A DNA stretch of 64,000 bases from Cymbidium sinense (Eukaryota > Streptophyta > Magnoliopsida > Asparagales > Orchidaceae): positions 210,670,982 through 210,734,981 of the forward strand of contig CM038215.1 of the NCBI GenBank assembly GCA_021442155.1, in the 5' to 3' direction. A program made the position numbers and the translations under genes. Within the stretch, counting starts at the first letter, position 1. Each line of letters opens with the position of its first letter. The notes below the pieces were generated by a model. That model ran no database searches, was not told the origin of the DNA, and saw only the letters and a list, made by a program, of their open reading frames with translations. Positions 50,885 through 63,933 of the stretch are shown piece by piece.

Positions 50885-52564
50885 TGTTGACCTCTCTTTT
50901 AGTGAGGTTGATGTCTATCACTCTTTAGACTTAGGATCCAATCTAGGCACTAAGACCTCCTTTCACTTAGACACAAGGGCACATCTAATGGTTATGAAGA
51001 AGCCCAAACAAACTTAAAGACTAATGGAGGTCAACCCTAGGTCCAAATACATTGGATTAGTGGACCCCAACTAGCCTAATTAACATAAATCCTCATATAC
51101 CACACTCAATTGATGTTTAATTAATTTTAACACCAATCAAAATCACCTAAGTACAAAATGAAACCCAAATATCCCCAAATAGTTCACCTAGACTAAATGG
51201 AACTTGTAGGACCAAATCTTGATTAAGCATAAATTAGGCCAAGTTTGGTTGACCCAACACTTTAAGATCATCCCAAGCACATAACCAAGCATATCCTATG
51301 CCAAAGTACAACCTAATTTGGCCAATTGATCAACTCAATCCAAATTGACTCTATTGACCCTTTAAGACAAAAACTCAATTTCAACTCTTTGGCCAAAATT
51401 GAACCAAACCAATTATTCCAAAACATTCTAAATATATTATTAAACATGACCTTACCTTCAATTGAACTCAATTTGGGAAATTAACCCAAATTAACCAAAT
51501 GACTTATTTAATCCTACATGACTTGATTAAGCCAAAACTCAATCCAATTCAAATTTAACCAAGCCAACACTTACAATCAATCTTAAATTAATTGTTTAAC
51601 ATAATTAAATAATCAATTCAAGCCAATTTGGTCAAATTGATCAAGTTGTTTCATTTAGCCCAATTTAACCTAAATGGTCAAATTGAACCGAAACTCAATC
51701 TAACACAAATTCAATCAAACAAATTTTTACAATCATTTCTAAATTGATGATCAAACATATCTTAACCCTCAATTGAACCCAATTTAGCCAAATTGACCAA
51801 GTTGGTTCGTTTAGCAAAATTTGACTTAAAATTTCAAATTGAACCAAAACTTAACCCAATCTAAATTAGATCAAACCAATGCAATCCTCTCTAAATACAT
51901 TAAAACATGCCATAACCTTTTATTGCTCTTAATTTATCCAATTTGATCAAATTAGCTAACTTAACCATTTGACATATATGACACATATGAGCCAAATTAC
52001 TATCCACATCAAATTAAATCAAACCAATTACACCAACACTTATCTAATTTTCCTTCCTTTGAAAATAACGTATTAGCCCCTTGGGCCCAATTTGGTTAAG
52101 TAGTCAACCAAACCCAATTAAATCTAAATTGACCTATAAGAGTTGAAATGAACCAAACCCAACCAAACTTGGCATGATAAATCCTTACACTCCCCAGCCC
52201 TTGGTGATTTCGGTTCAGCATTTAGCCTAAACCAAGTGAACCAAGAGTTTCAAATAGGATAATTCCAAGAATAGCAAAGCCAACCCCTCCCTTTGGAATC
52301 ACCCTTAACATGCCTTAAGCTCACCCATGTTGACTAAACCTGACCCCAGGTTGCTTGGTCTAGCCATTTACTAAGGTGAAGTCCCCATCACCATGGTCAA
52401 CCCTAGGTTCACCCACCATGGGTTATCCATCTCATGGTAGACCACCACACTCCCTCAATAACTCAAGAAAGTCCAGCTTATCAGTCCTAAGCTAGATTGA
52501 GCCTTGTCCATTGCCTAGTCGACTAACTAAAGCTAAACCCACCAAAAATGGTAATTCATATGCA
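50885..52564 (+). mobile_element. Family 2 LTR fragment (copy I)
   Basis: It begins TGTTGACCTCTCTTTTAG with the terminal hairpin, then runs into TTGACC/GGTCAA-rich U3 (about 51240-52160). Only the first 1.7 kb remains; copy D starts at 52565 in the same direction. No gene inside. Confidence 0.7.
51240..52160. promoter_or_regulatory. TTGACC/GGTCAA array in the U3 of copy I
   Basis: Repeated AATTGACC, TTGGTCAAATTGATCAAGTT and similar words on both strands, as in copies G, H and F. Confidence 0.4.
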
Positions 52565-54478
52565 TGTTAACCTCATTTTGGATGAGGTTAGCATTACTTC
52601 CAAATATAATAATTAGAAATCTCTTAATTTGATACTTAAGATCTAATCTAACTCAATAAGTTTGGATAGACCTAGACTAAATTCAAATCCAAGCCTAAAG
52701 AAATTGAAATCTAAAGACATTTTAATTTAAATTAAAGTGAATAGGGTAATTAATCTAATTATCCTATTTAACATTTAAAGTCATTAAAACTTTAAGAAAT
52801 CCAAACTAAACAAAAAAATGCAAATCAAAATTAAATAAATGCATGAAATCAAATTAAAAGCATGAACAAATCTAAATCCAAATTAAGGACCAAAAGTGAT
52901 CAACCCATTTAACATAAGTTTGACCTAAGTGGCTCTCACTAAGTCAAAGATCAACTCACCAAAATTTGACCAATTAAAATCATTCCAAATTGTCTAAATG
53001 ATAATATCTTTATTTTTAAACATGAATTTTAGAGGATATAAATCTAATAAGGCCTTAATTAGGCTAAATAGGTCATTTGACCTAAATGGGCCTAAATGGA
53101 CCATATTGGATTCAAATCCAAATAAAAACAAAACTAACACAAATTAATTGCATAAAATCACTCAAGAAGGATTAATAAATAGAAATCAACTAATCATTAG
53201 GCTCAATTTGCCTAATATAGCCATTTGACCTAAATGAATCCAAACCTAACCCATTAAGCTTAAATGGGCCAAATTTTGATTTAAGCCCTATGTAAACGGA
53301 ATTAATTAATCCAATTCATCCTATATTGCTTGTTTTAAGATAATTGAAATATAAATACTTTGTAATTGAGCCAAACACATCATTTGGCTCAATTCAAGTC
53401 AACCCAACCCACTTAAACCATAATGGATTTAATATGGAATAAGCCCATGGATAATTGCAAAATCCATGAAATCCATTCATTGAAAATATCATAAAGGATA
53501 AAATTGATGTAATTGAAATATTAATCAAATTCTAATGCATCAAATGGAATGGGCTAGGTTAACTTACATCAAAATTCCCTAAATGGCATAATTGATCCCA
53601 AATTTAAACCCAATCCTTTGGAATGCGTCTAAACCCATCCTAAAATAAATTTAAGATGATTGGAAGCCATAACCAAGTGGATTAATCAAGCCCAAATGCA
53701 TCCAAAGTAATGGAATATTCCATGGAAAAGAGAGGTTGTTTGGAGACAAAGAGAGCTTCCCCAATCTACTCCACCTTTTTGTCATTATATCCCAACACCT
53801 TTGAATAGGTGTTAAGCCACTAATCATCTTTAATGCTAGCCTCCAATGATAACAATTAATGTAGCTGACCAAGAAGGAGGACATAGCCATAAGAAACTCT
53901 TAGCCTCTAATGGCAAGAAAATTTAGAGATGTCCTCAGGAAAAATTGAGCATTCCACCACATTCTTCGAGTGAAACAAAGTCGAGCGCGCTAATACCCAA
54001 TCCCTAGCTGTCGAGAAGCCGAAGAACAACCAAGCTCACCAAAATCCATTCATGTGTTGGTCTAGAGGCTAATCCATGAAGAGGAAACCCAATTTCTTCT
54101 TTCCATAGCTTCGTTGTACCATTCCTAAGCTATTGGAGTCAACCCTGCCATTGAAGATCATTGGAATTAAGATACGCCATTAAAGGCATCCCTCAAACTT
54201 TTAATTTTGGTGCTTTTCAAAGCCAATTTGATCTCAAGGGGAATCAAACCACATAGATCCTTTCGTTTTAGTTCAATGATCTTTTTGGAAGTGAAACTGA
54301 GCAATTTCAATAGTTGGATCACCAAAAATCATCTAAATTTGATGAACGACTCTCGGGACTTGTCATTATCGAAAGAGCTCGAATCTCCAATGCCTGTTTA
54401 TTTTATTAGGAATGGATGATCGAGATTTATTCAGATCATATGATTTAATCCCTTAAAGAAATCATGAGAGAAATCATG

Positions 54479-54605
54479 ATCGTCTGATCGAAGATCAGAT
54501 AGTCATGACAAATCCGATGTGCGTCAACGCTTTAACATGGGATCCATGTGGATCTTGTATAGATGAATGGCGCGTCACGGCATACAAAGCGACGCCACAT
54601 CATAT
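54479..54605. promoter_or_regulatory. GC-rich dyad island of copy D
   Basis: Dyad CGTCTGATCGAAGATCAGAT, then GGGATCCATGTGGATC and GGCGCGTCACGGC, in the same order as in other copies. Confidence 0.45.
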
Positions 54606-55812
54606 CCATGCAGATAAAAGTGGAAATCAATATTTTGAATTAAATAATTATAAAAAATGAGTAAAACTTCAAAAAAGCATAATAAATTAAATATTAAGCC
54701 AAAAAATCCAAATAAAAGCTATATTGGTTTCATCTCAATGAGAGGAATCCATTAAAATTAAAATTGCCAATTAATTTTGAATTAATTTAAATTTAAGTAA
54801 AAATTTTCAAACCTAAATTAATCTCAAACCATTGATCAAAATGATTTGAAACTTTGAGGAATTGAAATTAATGTTAAGGTACACATTAGGTGAATGTTTC
54901 ATAATTTATTGAATAATAAATCTAAATATATGAAATTTTCAATTCTAAACCTTAATTTAAAAAAATAAATTAAATATGAATCAAATAAATTAGTAAAAAC
55001 ATGGAAATAATCCAAAACATCATAACACACCCTAATAAACATAAATACATCATTGAAACCCACTAAAACCATTAATCATAAAATGACCTAATTTGGAATT
55101 TAATTTAATTAATTAATTCAATTAATCAACTTGAACATAGAAAATTGTAATAAATCAACCAAGTTTCCAAAATTTATTAATAAACCCCTAAAGTATGAAA
55201 ACACCTTCTAAAGAGGAATCTAAGAAAAATAAAACCCTTAAATAATCCTCATTAAATTAGCCTTAATTTAAGTTTTAATGAAATAATTAAAATATTAATT
55301 ATCCTAAGTTACACATTTGATTAGGGTGAACTTTTAAGGAATTTAAATTGGCAAGGAACCCCACTTGCCATAAAAATTTCAAACTCAATTGACCTCTCGA
55401 TTAAGAATTATTGAATTTTAAGTCTCTAGGTCAATTTAAAGGAAATAATAAATAAAAAATCTCAAAAATTACAAAATCTATAATATAAACTTAAAACAAC
55501 ATAATTAACATCAAAACACATAAATAAAAATGTTCAAGCAATCTAAAAGTAAAGGAACTTAATTAAACATAAGTTAACAATTTAGAATAATTGAAAATAT
55601 GGAATTTAATTACAACAAATTTAATAATCAATTAAATCATGATTAACCCATTAATAAACTGAAATATAAAATTCATAAATCTTTGAACTTTATAATCTAT
55701 CAACATATGAATACATCAAGGCCATTTAGGTTAAGGAATAAAGTGGCTACAAATGTAAATGAGAATAAACTTAATAAGATTAAGTTTGATTCCTAGGGTA
55801 GGTTTAGTACAC

Positions 55813-55815
<3 letters not shown>

Positions 55816-55864
<49 letters not shown>
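55816..55864. repeat. (TA)n microsatellite
   Basis: About 24 uninterrupted TA units within LTR copy D. It explains the Ile-Tyr repeat in the local open frame, which is not a gene. Confidence 0.95.
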
Positions 55865-55866
<2 letters not shown>

Positions 55867-55965
55867 GGTAATCACACTATACCAAATAATAAAAGAACTT
55901 TTTTAAATAACATAATTATCATTCCCTTAAAGTTAACTGAAATGAATTGAACTATTCCATAATAT

Positions 55966-56026
55966 ATAAATTGGAATCAGCTATCTGTGGTAAAAAATTT
56001 CTATTGGGGGAGTTGCCTTTCAAATT
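55966..56026 (-). promoter_or_regulatory. Decayed PBS and stub of internal region of the copy F element
   Basis: On the - strand, just after the LTR end (CCAACA at 56027), the text reads AATTTGAAAGGCAACTCCCC, then CAATAGAAAT. GGCAACTCC in this place resembles the TGGTGACTCCACTGGGG PBS of copy C with several changes. The rest of the element is lost at the junction with copy D, about 60 bp further. Confidence 0.4.
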
Positions 56027-57489
56027 TGTTGGTGATAAAAGAAAGGAGTCAAGACTTATAAAAATTCACCTTTTTAGGATGCCATGCAGATCCATAGATG
56101 TACTTATTTAGGTGATCAAGTACGTCATCAAGGAATGGTATACTATCTTGAAAGATAGAAGTCACAACCTTTAATGGACCTAATCACCTCAATAAAGACT
56201 TCTAAGGATGATGTGTTTACATATGTACCAGAGATTCTTCCCCTACTTTACATGGAAAAAGTAAAGCAGGGTTTATTTTAAATTGGATTCGTTAAGTTCC
56301 TTACAGTGGGGATTCCTTAGGAAAACTCTTGATTAAGATAAATGATCATTGTTTTCAAAGATTTCAATAAGAAAGGACTATCAATCAATTAGTTCATTTT
56401 GAAGATCAAATGGGATTGATCAAAGAAAGGGGGGGGTGGGAAGTTATTATCAAAGCCAAAGTGGAAGATGAGTAGGAGATTCCCACGATGCTAGAAACCT
56501 AGTGAGCATTTCAAACTATAGTTGGGATTTGGATTTAGAATTCAATTTTTCATTATAAATCTAGGACTTATGATTCCTTAACTCAAGATTAAGAAAATGC
56601 CTAAGAGGTGAGGAATTATGCTTATGGCCCACAAAGGGGAGAAGTAATCTCAGAATATAAATTTAGGGAGCTTTGGCAAGGGATGAAATCACAACCTAAA
56701 TATAAGGCAAAAAATGGGCATTTAGTTTGCTTCCACAAGAGAGGACAAACCAACAACTTAGACTTACAACCGCCTAGGGGTGGCCACCAACTAGCTCCTC
56801 CTATGATTTTAAATACATGTAGGCAAGTCATTATGCTAATGCAAGATAGCTAGACTATTATTTATTTAGAAAGAGACTATGTCTTTAAACTCAGTCCCTA
56901 AGGAGACTAGATCATGCAGGGACATGCTTCAAATGACCAAAATCTAATGCAATTCAAATTTCATTTTATTTTTATTTTGGACAATTATTTTGACTCAAGC
57001 TAATAGGATTCATATGCCTAATGCATTGGAAATAAAGTTATTGGCCAGAATCAACAAGAAGAGAGGAAGTGTGTTTCCACCATGGCTCTCAAAGGTCAAG
57101 CCAAGTTTCTCTAACAAAGGTAGAAGCCCTCCAATCAAGAGTAAAATAAGATGCATTTGCCCATGATATTGTAAAAGAAATACTCATCCAGCTAAGGGGT
57201 TGCTAATTCTTTTATCTTGATTTTAAACCTAAACTTTATGTGAGGTTATGAGTTCCTTATTTTTTAATTTTGAGTTGTTAAGTTGGGTAAAAGTTTTATT
57301 TTTTTTCCTAAAGAGCCTAATCCACATCCAGGCCATACATAAAGCAAGGAAGGAACTAGGAAAAGATGCCACTTAATGTAAAAGCTAAACAAATCATCAA
57401 TAAATTTGTAAAGCTAATCACAAAAAGAATAGATGGTTGTTGTGGTCGGGCACCACCATACAAACCCGAAAATATCAAATTGGGTAGTT

Positions 57490-57511
57490 GTGCTCGACCC
57501 TTATACAACCC
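57490..57511 (-). promoter_or_regulatory. Core promoter of LTR copy F
   Basis: On the - strand: GGGTTGTATAAGGGTCGAGC followed by AC, the conserved block. Confidence 0.6.
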
Positions 57512-60424
57512 ATATTATAAATGAATTAAATTACAATTAAGCAAGGAATTCATTGTTATGGGAGTCTTCAAGTTTCATTTCTTCTTTCATTTCTTCTTCT
57601 TTCTTCTTCTTTCTTTGATTCCTTCTTTTGGATGGTTGAAAGGTAGATGCTCCAAGGCTTCACATGGTGGATAAGTTAAGATCTTATGTCCAATGCTCAT
57701 CTTAATCCCCATAACAATCATTCTAAAATTATAATTGCACAAATTTACATGAAAAGGAAAAGAATGGAAATCTAACTAACACCTTCAAAACAAAAGTTAG
57801 CTAAAACAAACCACATAAATCTCAAGCATGTATATTGGACTTATCACCCCACACATGGGTGACTAAGTCCACCTGGCCTATTAGATTATTCTTAGGGGTA
57901 TAAAGCACTTGCAAGCAAAATATTTATATTTTTATTTATGATAGTGCCCCTTAAACACAATCCCCTATAGAAAAGAATAGTTAGACTAAGAGGATCCTAC
58001 CATTCATTCTACGAGCATACACCTTAACATCCAGTCTAAAACATATATCACAAAATAAAATAAAATATTAAACCATGCACCGTCCTAACCTAAAGCTAGA
58101 AGTGGTGACTTAGGCTAATGTGTGTGCTTTGAAGGTTTGTGTGGTATGCTTAGCTTTTACTTTAGGTTCAAATTTTCTAAGTGTGAAAACATGTTCAACT
58201 TAGAGAAGGGTTTCATTTAAGTTGTTGAATTATTTTGGGTTATTTTATTTCATATTTTGATTTGGTTCAAGTTGATCCTACAATTAATTATTAAGTTATA
58301 AAGAGAGGGAAAGAGAAGAGAACTTCTGTTTCCTTTCCTAACCTAAGTAATTTCTAAAGTAGGTTCACATTTGGTTTTATTTAGTGAATGTTTTGATTAA
58401 ATCTTTTAATTAATCTTAAGTTTAGATGAACTCTAAACAAACCTATTCAAAAAAAAAAGAATGGCATTTAAGATTAAATAAAATGAATTAGATCCACATA
58501 ACACACATTACTTCATTTCTTTCTCAACATGTATAACATGCATATGAATGAATCCTAAGCATATCTATACATAAAAATAAGAATATTTAACACACTTGAT
58601 GATGCATGCTAAGTAATTCATTTAAGGAAATTTGGAAGTTGAATATGCATGATTTTTTTTAAGTAGAAAAGGATTTCTTTATCCAATTTTTCATATACAC
58701 ACATGAAAGTAAGAAAGACATAAATGAGTACAGCACCATTATTAACTAGAGGTGTAAGATATAAGACCTACTTAGGGCTACTTAAAGCCTCGCAACCTTG
58801 GGGTTGTCCATACTAATATACCACTTTCCTTAAAGGCAAACATGTGTATAAAAGAAATGAAATGGAAAGAGATCATGCAAAAGTTGTATTAGTTGATTCA
58901 TTTTTGCTCATGTAATTTATGTGTGTAAGTATAGGTAACCCTTCTTAAGTGAGAGCATAGGAATGAATAGGGTATGGAATTAGGTAAGTGTTAGGTTCTT
59001 TTCAAATGAACCATATATCTTACCAACCCCTATTCAAAACTATACTAACATAAGAGAGAAAGAAAACCTATACTAAGCATGCCCTTATATCCTTCACATG
59101 CAAGCTTATAATTAAGATATAAGCAGCACACTTTCAGATTTAATAATTGATTTATATGTTTTGAAAATAATTAGAATTTAGTAGTGATAATAGCCACTCA
59201 TATTTCTACTTTAGCCAACACATGCAGATTTGACATTAAGTAAATAATTTCATTTTTAAATTTGAATTTGGAAAATATGAGTGCATGAAACCACATGACA
59301 TACAAATTTAATATGTTAGGGAAAGAATCAAATCAATGAAGGCTTGTAAACACACTTTAATTAAATCCTAAAGACATTCCTATGGAATAAGAAAGTTTAA
59401 AGAAAATCAAAGTTCATTTAATGTGATTTTTGTTTAGTTTTAAGTTTGATTTAATTTTGAAAATGTGAGTTGAGTTTACTGTTCTATCCCATTTGCACAT
59501 GTGTTTGATATTTTTGTTTAATTTTTAGATTATTAGATTCATTTTTATGTATTAATTAGGTTAAGGTATGAATTAAGAAAGTTAATTACCCTTACCTACA
59601 CCACCTTAGCATAGTTAAGCAAATAATTTTGAGCCAATTAGATGACATAAAAACTCACAAGGAATTTAAATTTTTAATGCACCTAATTAAGAAAAAGGCC
59701 TAATGCAATTTGACTCATGCTTAATGGTTAATTAAGCTAAGGGGTTTAGCTTAAGTAATTTCAAAACACCCCTTCATACATATGAATTGAGTTTTGATTT
59801 TCTTAATTGAACTTAGGCTATTAAACACCTAAGCATCGACCCAAAGTAGATTAATTAAGTTTTTAAAAGTTTTAGAATTTTGGAAATTAATTAAGGGGAT
59901 AATTAATGAATTATCCCTTAATTAAGAGAAGATTATGAAAAGAAAAGGGGGTTTAGGGAATAGCTTAGGGGAAATGCCCTAAAATTATTCCCTAGACCTC
60001 CTATCTACTGGATCTAACATTAATCAACTTTAATCATGGATTAAAACCACTAATCACACCTTAATTATCCTTGATTTGGCTAAGGTAGTAATTAGAAAAC
60101 ATATTTGCAATTCCCCCAATTAAGCCTTCAATAAATCCCAAGAAAATTAGGGGAGGTAGTGGTCATCCCCTAAAACATACCGAAGAAATTTTGAAATAAT
60201 TCGATACTTAATTAAGAGATAATTAGCAAAATAAAATTCCTAATAAAACCTAAAATCAGAGAAAAAAATAATTTAAAATCCATTGAAAATATTTTTAAAA
60301 TATTCTAGGTTGAATTATCTTTCCATAAAAAATTAGTTCAAAATTTTTGAATTTTATTGAGAGAGATATGATTTTTAGAAGATTAGGAGTTTAATTAGAA
60401 TTAATTAAGAATCTTAACTAATCC

Positions 60425-60580
60425 CTCACCTCTCAGCGCGACGCGTGGTGGTGATGGTCGACGCTTTACACATCTCATGGTGAGCATCCCACTTAAACAT
60501 CCTATCAAGTGGTGGGGCGGCGGCGGGATGCACTTTGATCTCTACCGTTCGATCAAAGATCGGATGGCCAGGGATCTCCC
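60425..60580. promoter_or_regulatory. GC-rich dyad island of copy F
   Basis: GCGCGACGCGTGG, GGGGCGGCGGCGGGATG and the dyad ACCGTTCGATCAAAGATCGG then ATGGCC (60543-60570). One of the most GC-rich patches in the window. Confidence 0.45.
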
Positions 60581-61439
60581 CGTAGTTTTAAAGGATAATT
60601 CATTTTCTAAATGTGGGAATAATTTCGATAGTTCTTCCCCTTGGCCCAAAATGCATGGATGGATGACCAGATCTCCATAGTTCTTCCCCTAGGCTCAATA
60701 GATCCATGATCTAGGGGAAGATCCGAGCTCGATTGAGCTCAGATTGAAACAATACTTAACCCACACAATTTAAAGCCAATAAGGAACACATCTAACGGTG
60801 GAATTTGCATGACTTAAAAATTTGTTTCACAAAAGACCAACACCTATATGCTAGGTGGTCAAAAAATTCCATACCTGGCGGCCTCCAGATCGATGAGGTA
60901 GCTTTGCTTAGTGGAGATGAAGCCCTGTTGAAATTCTTAGGCCTTGGGGTTGAGTAGTTTGCTCCATGGACCAACACCACTTGATGTCTCTTGCAGCTTT
61001 TATCCAATTTCTTCTCTCCTTGCTATGGGAACTCAAGTGGATGCTTGAGTGTGCTCAGATTAGTCCTTAGAGGAAGTGTGCAAGAGGAATTGAAGCAATA
61101 TTGAGTGAGGAAGAAGTTCAAGATTGAAGTGAGCTCCCCTATTTTTAGATGGAGAAAAATGAGAAATCTCAAATTCAAATCCCTCTTAGAATGCTTAGGA
61201 AGGCTCTTTGATCTTTCCTAACACTCTCTAGGGCTTGATCAAATTGAGTAATGATGGTTTTGAATTGAATTAGGGGGAGTATATCTCCCCCTTGAAGGAT
61301 CAGATGGCCGCAAGCTTCTTTGCCATTTTGATCCAATTGACCATAATGGAAAGGTTGTTTAATCTATTTTGAGTTGGCAAATGGTCGGTTTGAGGCCTTG
61401 AGTGGATTGCCAACCTCCATGTGCTTGAATTTGAGTGGA

Positions 61440-62600
61440 AGAAGGATTTGGAATGAGCTAATTTGACCCATGGGGTTAGGTTTGGCCATGGGTCCATTTG
61501 GGCTGACCCAAACCCATTGGGTTGGGTGCACCACTCTTCATTGGGTCCCCTTGATCTATTAGGAAAGCATCAAGTTGATATGAAGAGGGTATGACCAAAA
61601 TACCCATGGATTAGACCAATGTTTGTTCAATGTCCTAGGGTAGAATGGTCATTTTTCTAATTTTTCAATTTGGATATGTTGGGTATGTGGAGAAACTAGG
61701 TTTGACCAAGTTTCAAGAGATTTGGAATTCATTTGATAAGGTTTGGCTCATGTTGACCCATTTAGGTCAAAACGGGTCAACTTGAGTCAAATTGACCAAT
61801 TAGTCAAATTGGGTCAAACCAAGGGTTGGGTCAAGTTCATATAACCATTTGAAATGTTTTGGTGGCTTTGGTTTGATTCAATTTGGATTAGTTTTGAATT
61901 CGGCTCATATGACTTCATTTAGGTTAAATGGGTCAAGTTGACCTATTTAACCCATTTGGCCTATTTGAGGTAGGTCAAGGCTAGGTTTAGGTTTGGTTAG
62001 TCATATGGAGTGGATTTGTATCTTTGTTTCCAATCAATTTTTGTTAAGTTCAAATTTGGCTCAACATGACCCCTTTAGGTCAAGTTGGGTCTAAGGTCAA
62101 TTGGGCTAGGTTAGGTCTAGTAAGCCAATTGAGGCTTTGGTCAACTTCCACAAGTGATTTGGAATGAGCTTCATTGGTTTTAATCAATTTGGCTTATATC
62201 AAGTTTTGACACATTTTGACTTTTTAGGTCAACTTGGGTCAACTTGGGTCAAGTGGCCAATTGGTCTAGGTTAGGCTCAAATGTTGGCTTGGTCAAGTTC
62301 AAACATAGGTCATGAGTGAACTTAGATCAAAGGTTTCAATCGGTTTGGCCTATGATGAAATTTGGCTATGTTAGGTTGCATTTTGGGCTAAGTGTTGACT
62401 TGGTCAACCCTTAGGTTTGACATAGTTTGACCCAGTTTGATTTATTTATCATCCCATGATGATTGTTGATCATGATGAGAGGCATAGGTGAGTTTGATTA
62501 AATTCAATTTGTTTAAGATTATAATTTGGCTCGTAAGGGTACTTTAGGTCACTTTGGGTCAAGTGAGCCTAAGTGGGTCAAATGGCTTGGTCAAGCTTGA
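61440..62600. promoter_or_regulatory. TTGACC/GGTCAA array in the U3 of copy F
   Basis: Very dense words, for example between 61750 and 61840: TTGACCCATTTAGGTCAA, GGGTCAACTTGAG, TTGACCAATTAGTC and GGGTCAAACC. Equivalent to the array of copy G. Confidence 0.5.
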
Positions 62601-62879
62601 TTTGAGCTTAATTGAACTTGTATATGGATTCATGATTGAAATATAAATCCATTTGCAAGTGATTTGAAGTAAATGGGTTTTGATTCATTTGATAATTTCA
62701 TATTCAAAGGGTGAACATGAAAGGATTTAGGTTTTGATTTTGGAATTGTGTTTTGGTTTAGTGATTGGAGTTTGGATTTATATTTGAATTCATGATTGTA
62801 GGCTTGATTGAATCATGAAGGAAAATCAAGAGTTTGGCTTGATTTGAAATTGATTTAGCTAAGTTCAAGATTTTGACTT

Positions 62880-63560
62880 GAAAGGCTTAATTGGATTTTG
62901 AGGATTTGAATTTGATTTTGGAATTGGTTTTGATTGTTTGAATTTATATTTCATTTATATATGTGAATATAAATGAGAATATAAATGATCATGAGAAAAT
63001 TTCAAGGATTTGAAGTGGTTTAATCATGATTTAGGCTAAGTCCATTAAAAGATTTAAGGACTTAGAAAATTTTGGAGTTTGAAGTTTGAATTTTTGAATT
63101 TGGTTTGATTGATTTATATTTATATTTCATTTATATATGTAAATATAAATGAGAATATAAATGAGTTATGAGAAAATCCCATGAATTTGAATTGATTTGA
63201 TCATGATTTAGGCTAAGTCCATTAATGGAAAATTAAGGACTTTAGAAGGATTTTAAATTTGGAATTTAATTTGAGAGTTTGATTTGATTGATTTATATTT
63301 ATATTTTATTTATATATGAATATAAATGAGTATATAATGAGTTTTGAAAATCCCAAGTTTGATTTGATCAAGATTTGGCTAATTCCATTAATGGAAAAGG
63401 ACTTAAGAAAATTTCATGAATGATTTGGAATTTTGAGTTTAGTTTGATTAGATTGAATTTATATTTCATTTATGTATGTGAATATAAATGAGAATATAAA
63501 TGAATGAGAAAATCTCAAAGATTTGAATTGTTTAGATCATGATTTTGGTCCTTGGGAATA
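62880..63560. repeat. Tandem repeat, about 165-180 bp unit, four copies, in LTR copy F
   Basis: Each unit contains ATTTATATTTCATTTATATA, then GAATATAAATGAGAATATAA, then GAGAAAAT and, in most units, a GATTTAGGCTAAGTCC segment. Unit starts are near 62941, 63112, 63292 and 63456. Copy G has only about two equivalents (about 1455-1520 and 1640-1690), so copy number varies within the LTR family. Confidence 0.8.
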
Positions 63561-63933
63561 TTAAGGACTTAGAAAAATTTGGATTTAGAAATTTTTATGG
63601 ATTTTGATTATGGGTTTCAATCATAGATTTTAATCATGGATTTCAATCATATGGAGTTGATTTGAGTTTGGAGAAAATCAAATAAGATTGATTTGGAGTT
63701 CAACTTGAAGGAAGGAAAGTGAGGAATGGTTTAAGCTAAGGGTAGGGAAATTTTCCTAACACCCCTAAGGTATGACCTATTCCTATGGCTAACTCTTCTA
63801 AGTCTCTAGGACTAGGTTGAGTGTCCACCTAATCACTAGATGTGTCTTAAGACTAAGGAACTCTTAAAGTCTAAGAGGAGTCATAGGTCTAAGATGAAGG
63901 GGTTGAGAGCTCATTCTAAAAAAGAGGTCAACA

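Larger units (their letters stand above)
52565..55965 (+). mobile_element. Truncated family 1 LTR (copy D)
   Basis: It starts TGTTAACCTCATTTTGGATG and follows copies A, B and C: TTGACC words (52900-53420), the GC-rich dyad island (54479-54605), then the AT-rich middle up to GAATTGAACTATTCCATAAT (about 55943-55962), which pairs with copy C near 46385-46405. The TATA part and the 3' half are missing. A (TA)n run lies about 100 bp before the break. Confidence 0.72.
56027..63933 (-). mobile_element. Complete giant LTR, family 2 (copy F), 7907 bp
   Basis: On the - strand it starts TGTTGACCTCTTTTTTAG at 63933 and ends CACCAACA at 56027. Landmarks in order are the terminal hairpin (63907-63933), tandem repeats (62880-63560), the TTGACC/GGTCAA array (61440-62600), the GC-rich dyad island (60425-60580), the TATA block (57490-57511) and a conserved 3' part with CTACTTTACATGG. 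It is far longer than usual plant LTRs. It is probably a 5' LTR, since a PBS-like stretch follows. Short frames at 56608-56853, 60477-60680, 60792-61007 and 61300-61497 are chance openings. Confidence 0.82.

Noticed and set aside
55759..55950. 63-codon frame with an Ile-Tyr repeat
   Set aside because: Produced by the (TA)n microsatellite.
56608..56853. 81-codon + and 69-codon - frames
   Set aside because: Mutually overlapping in the 3' part of LTR copy F; no motif, not open in copies A, C or E.
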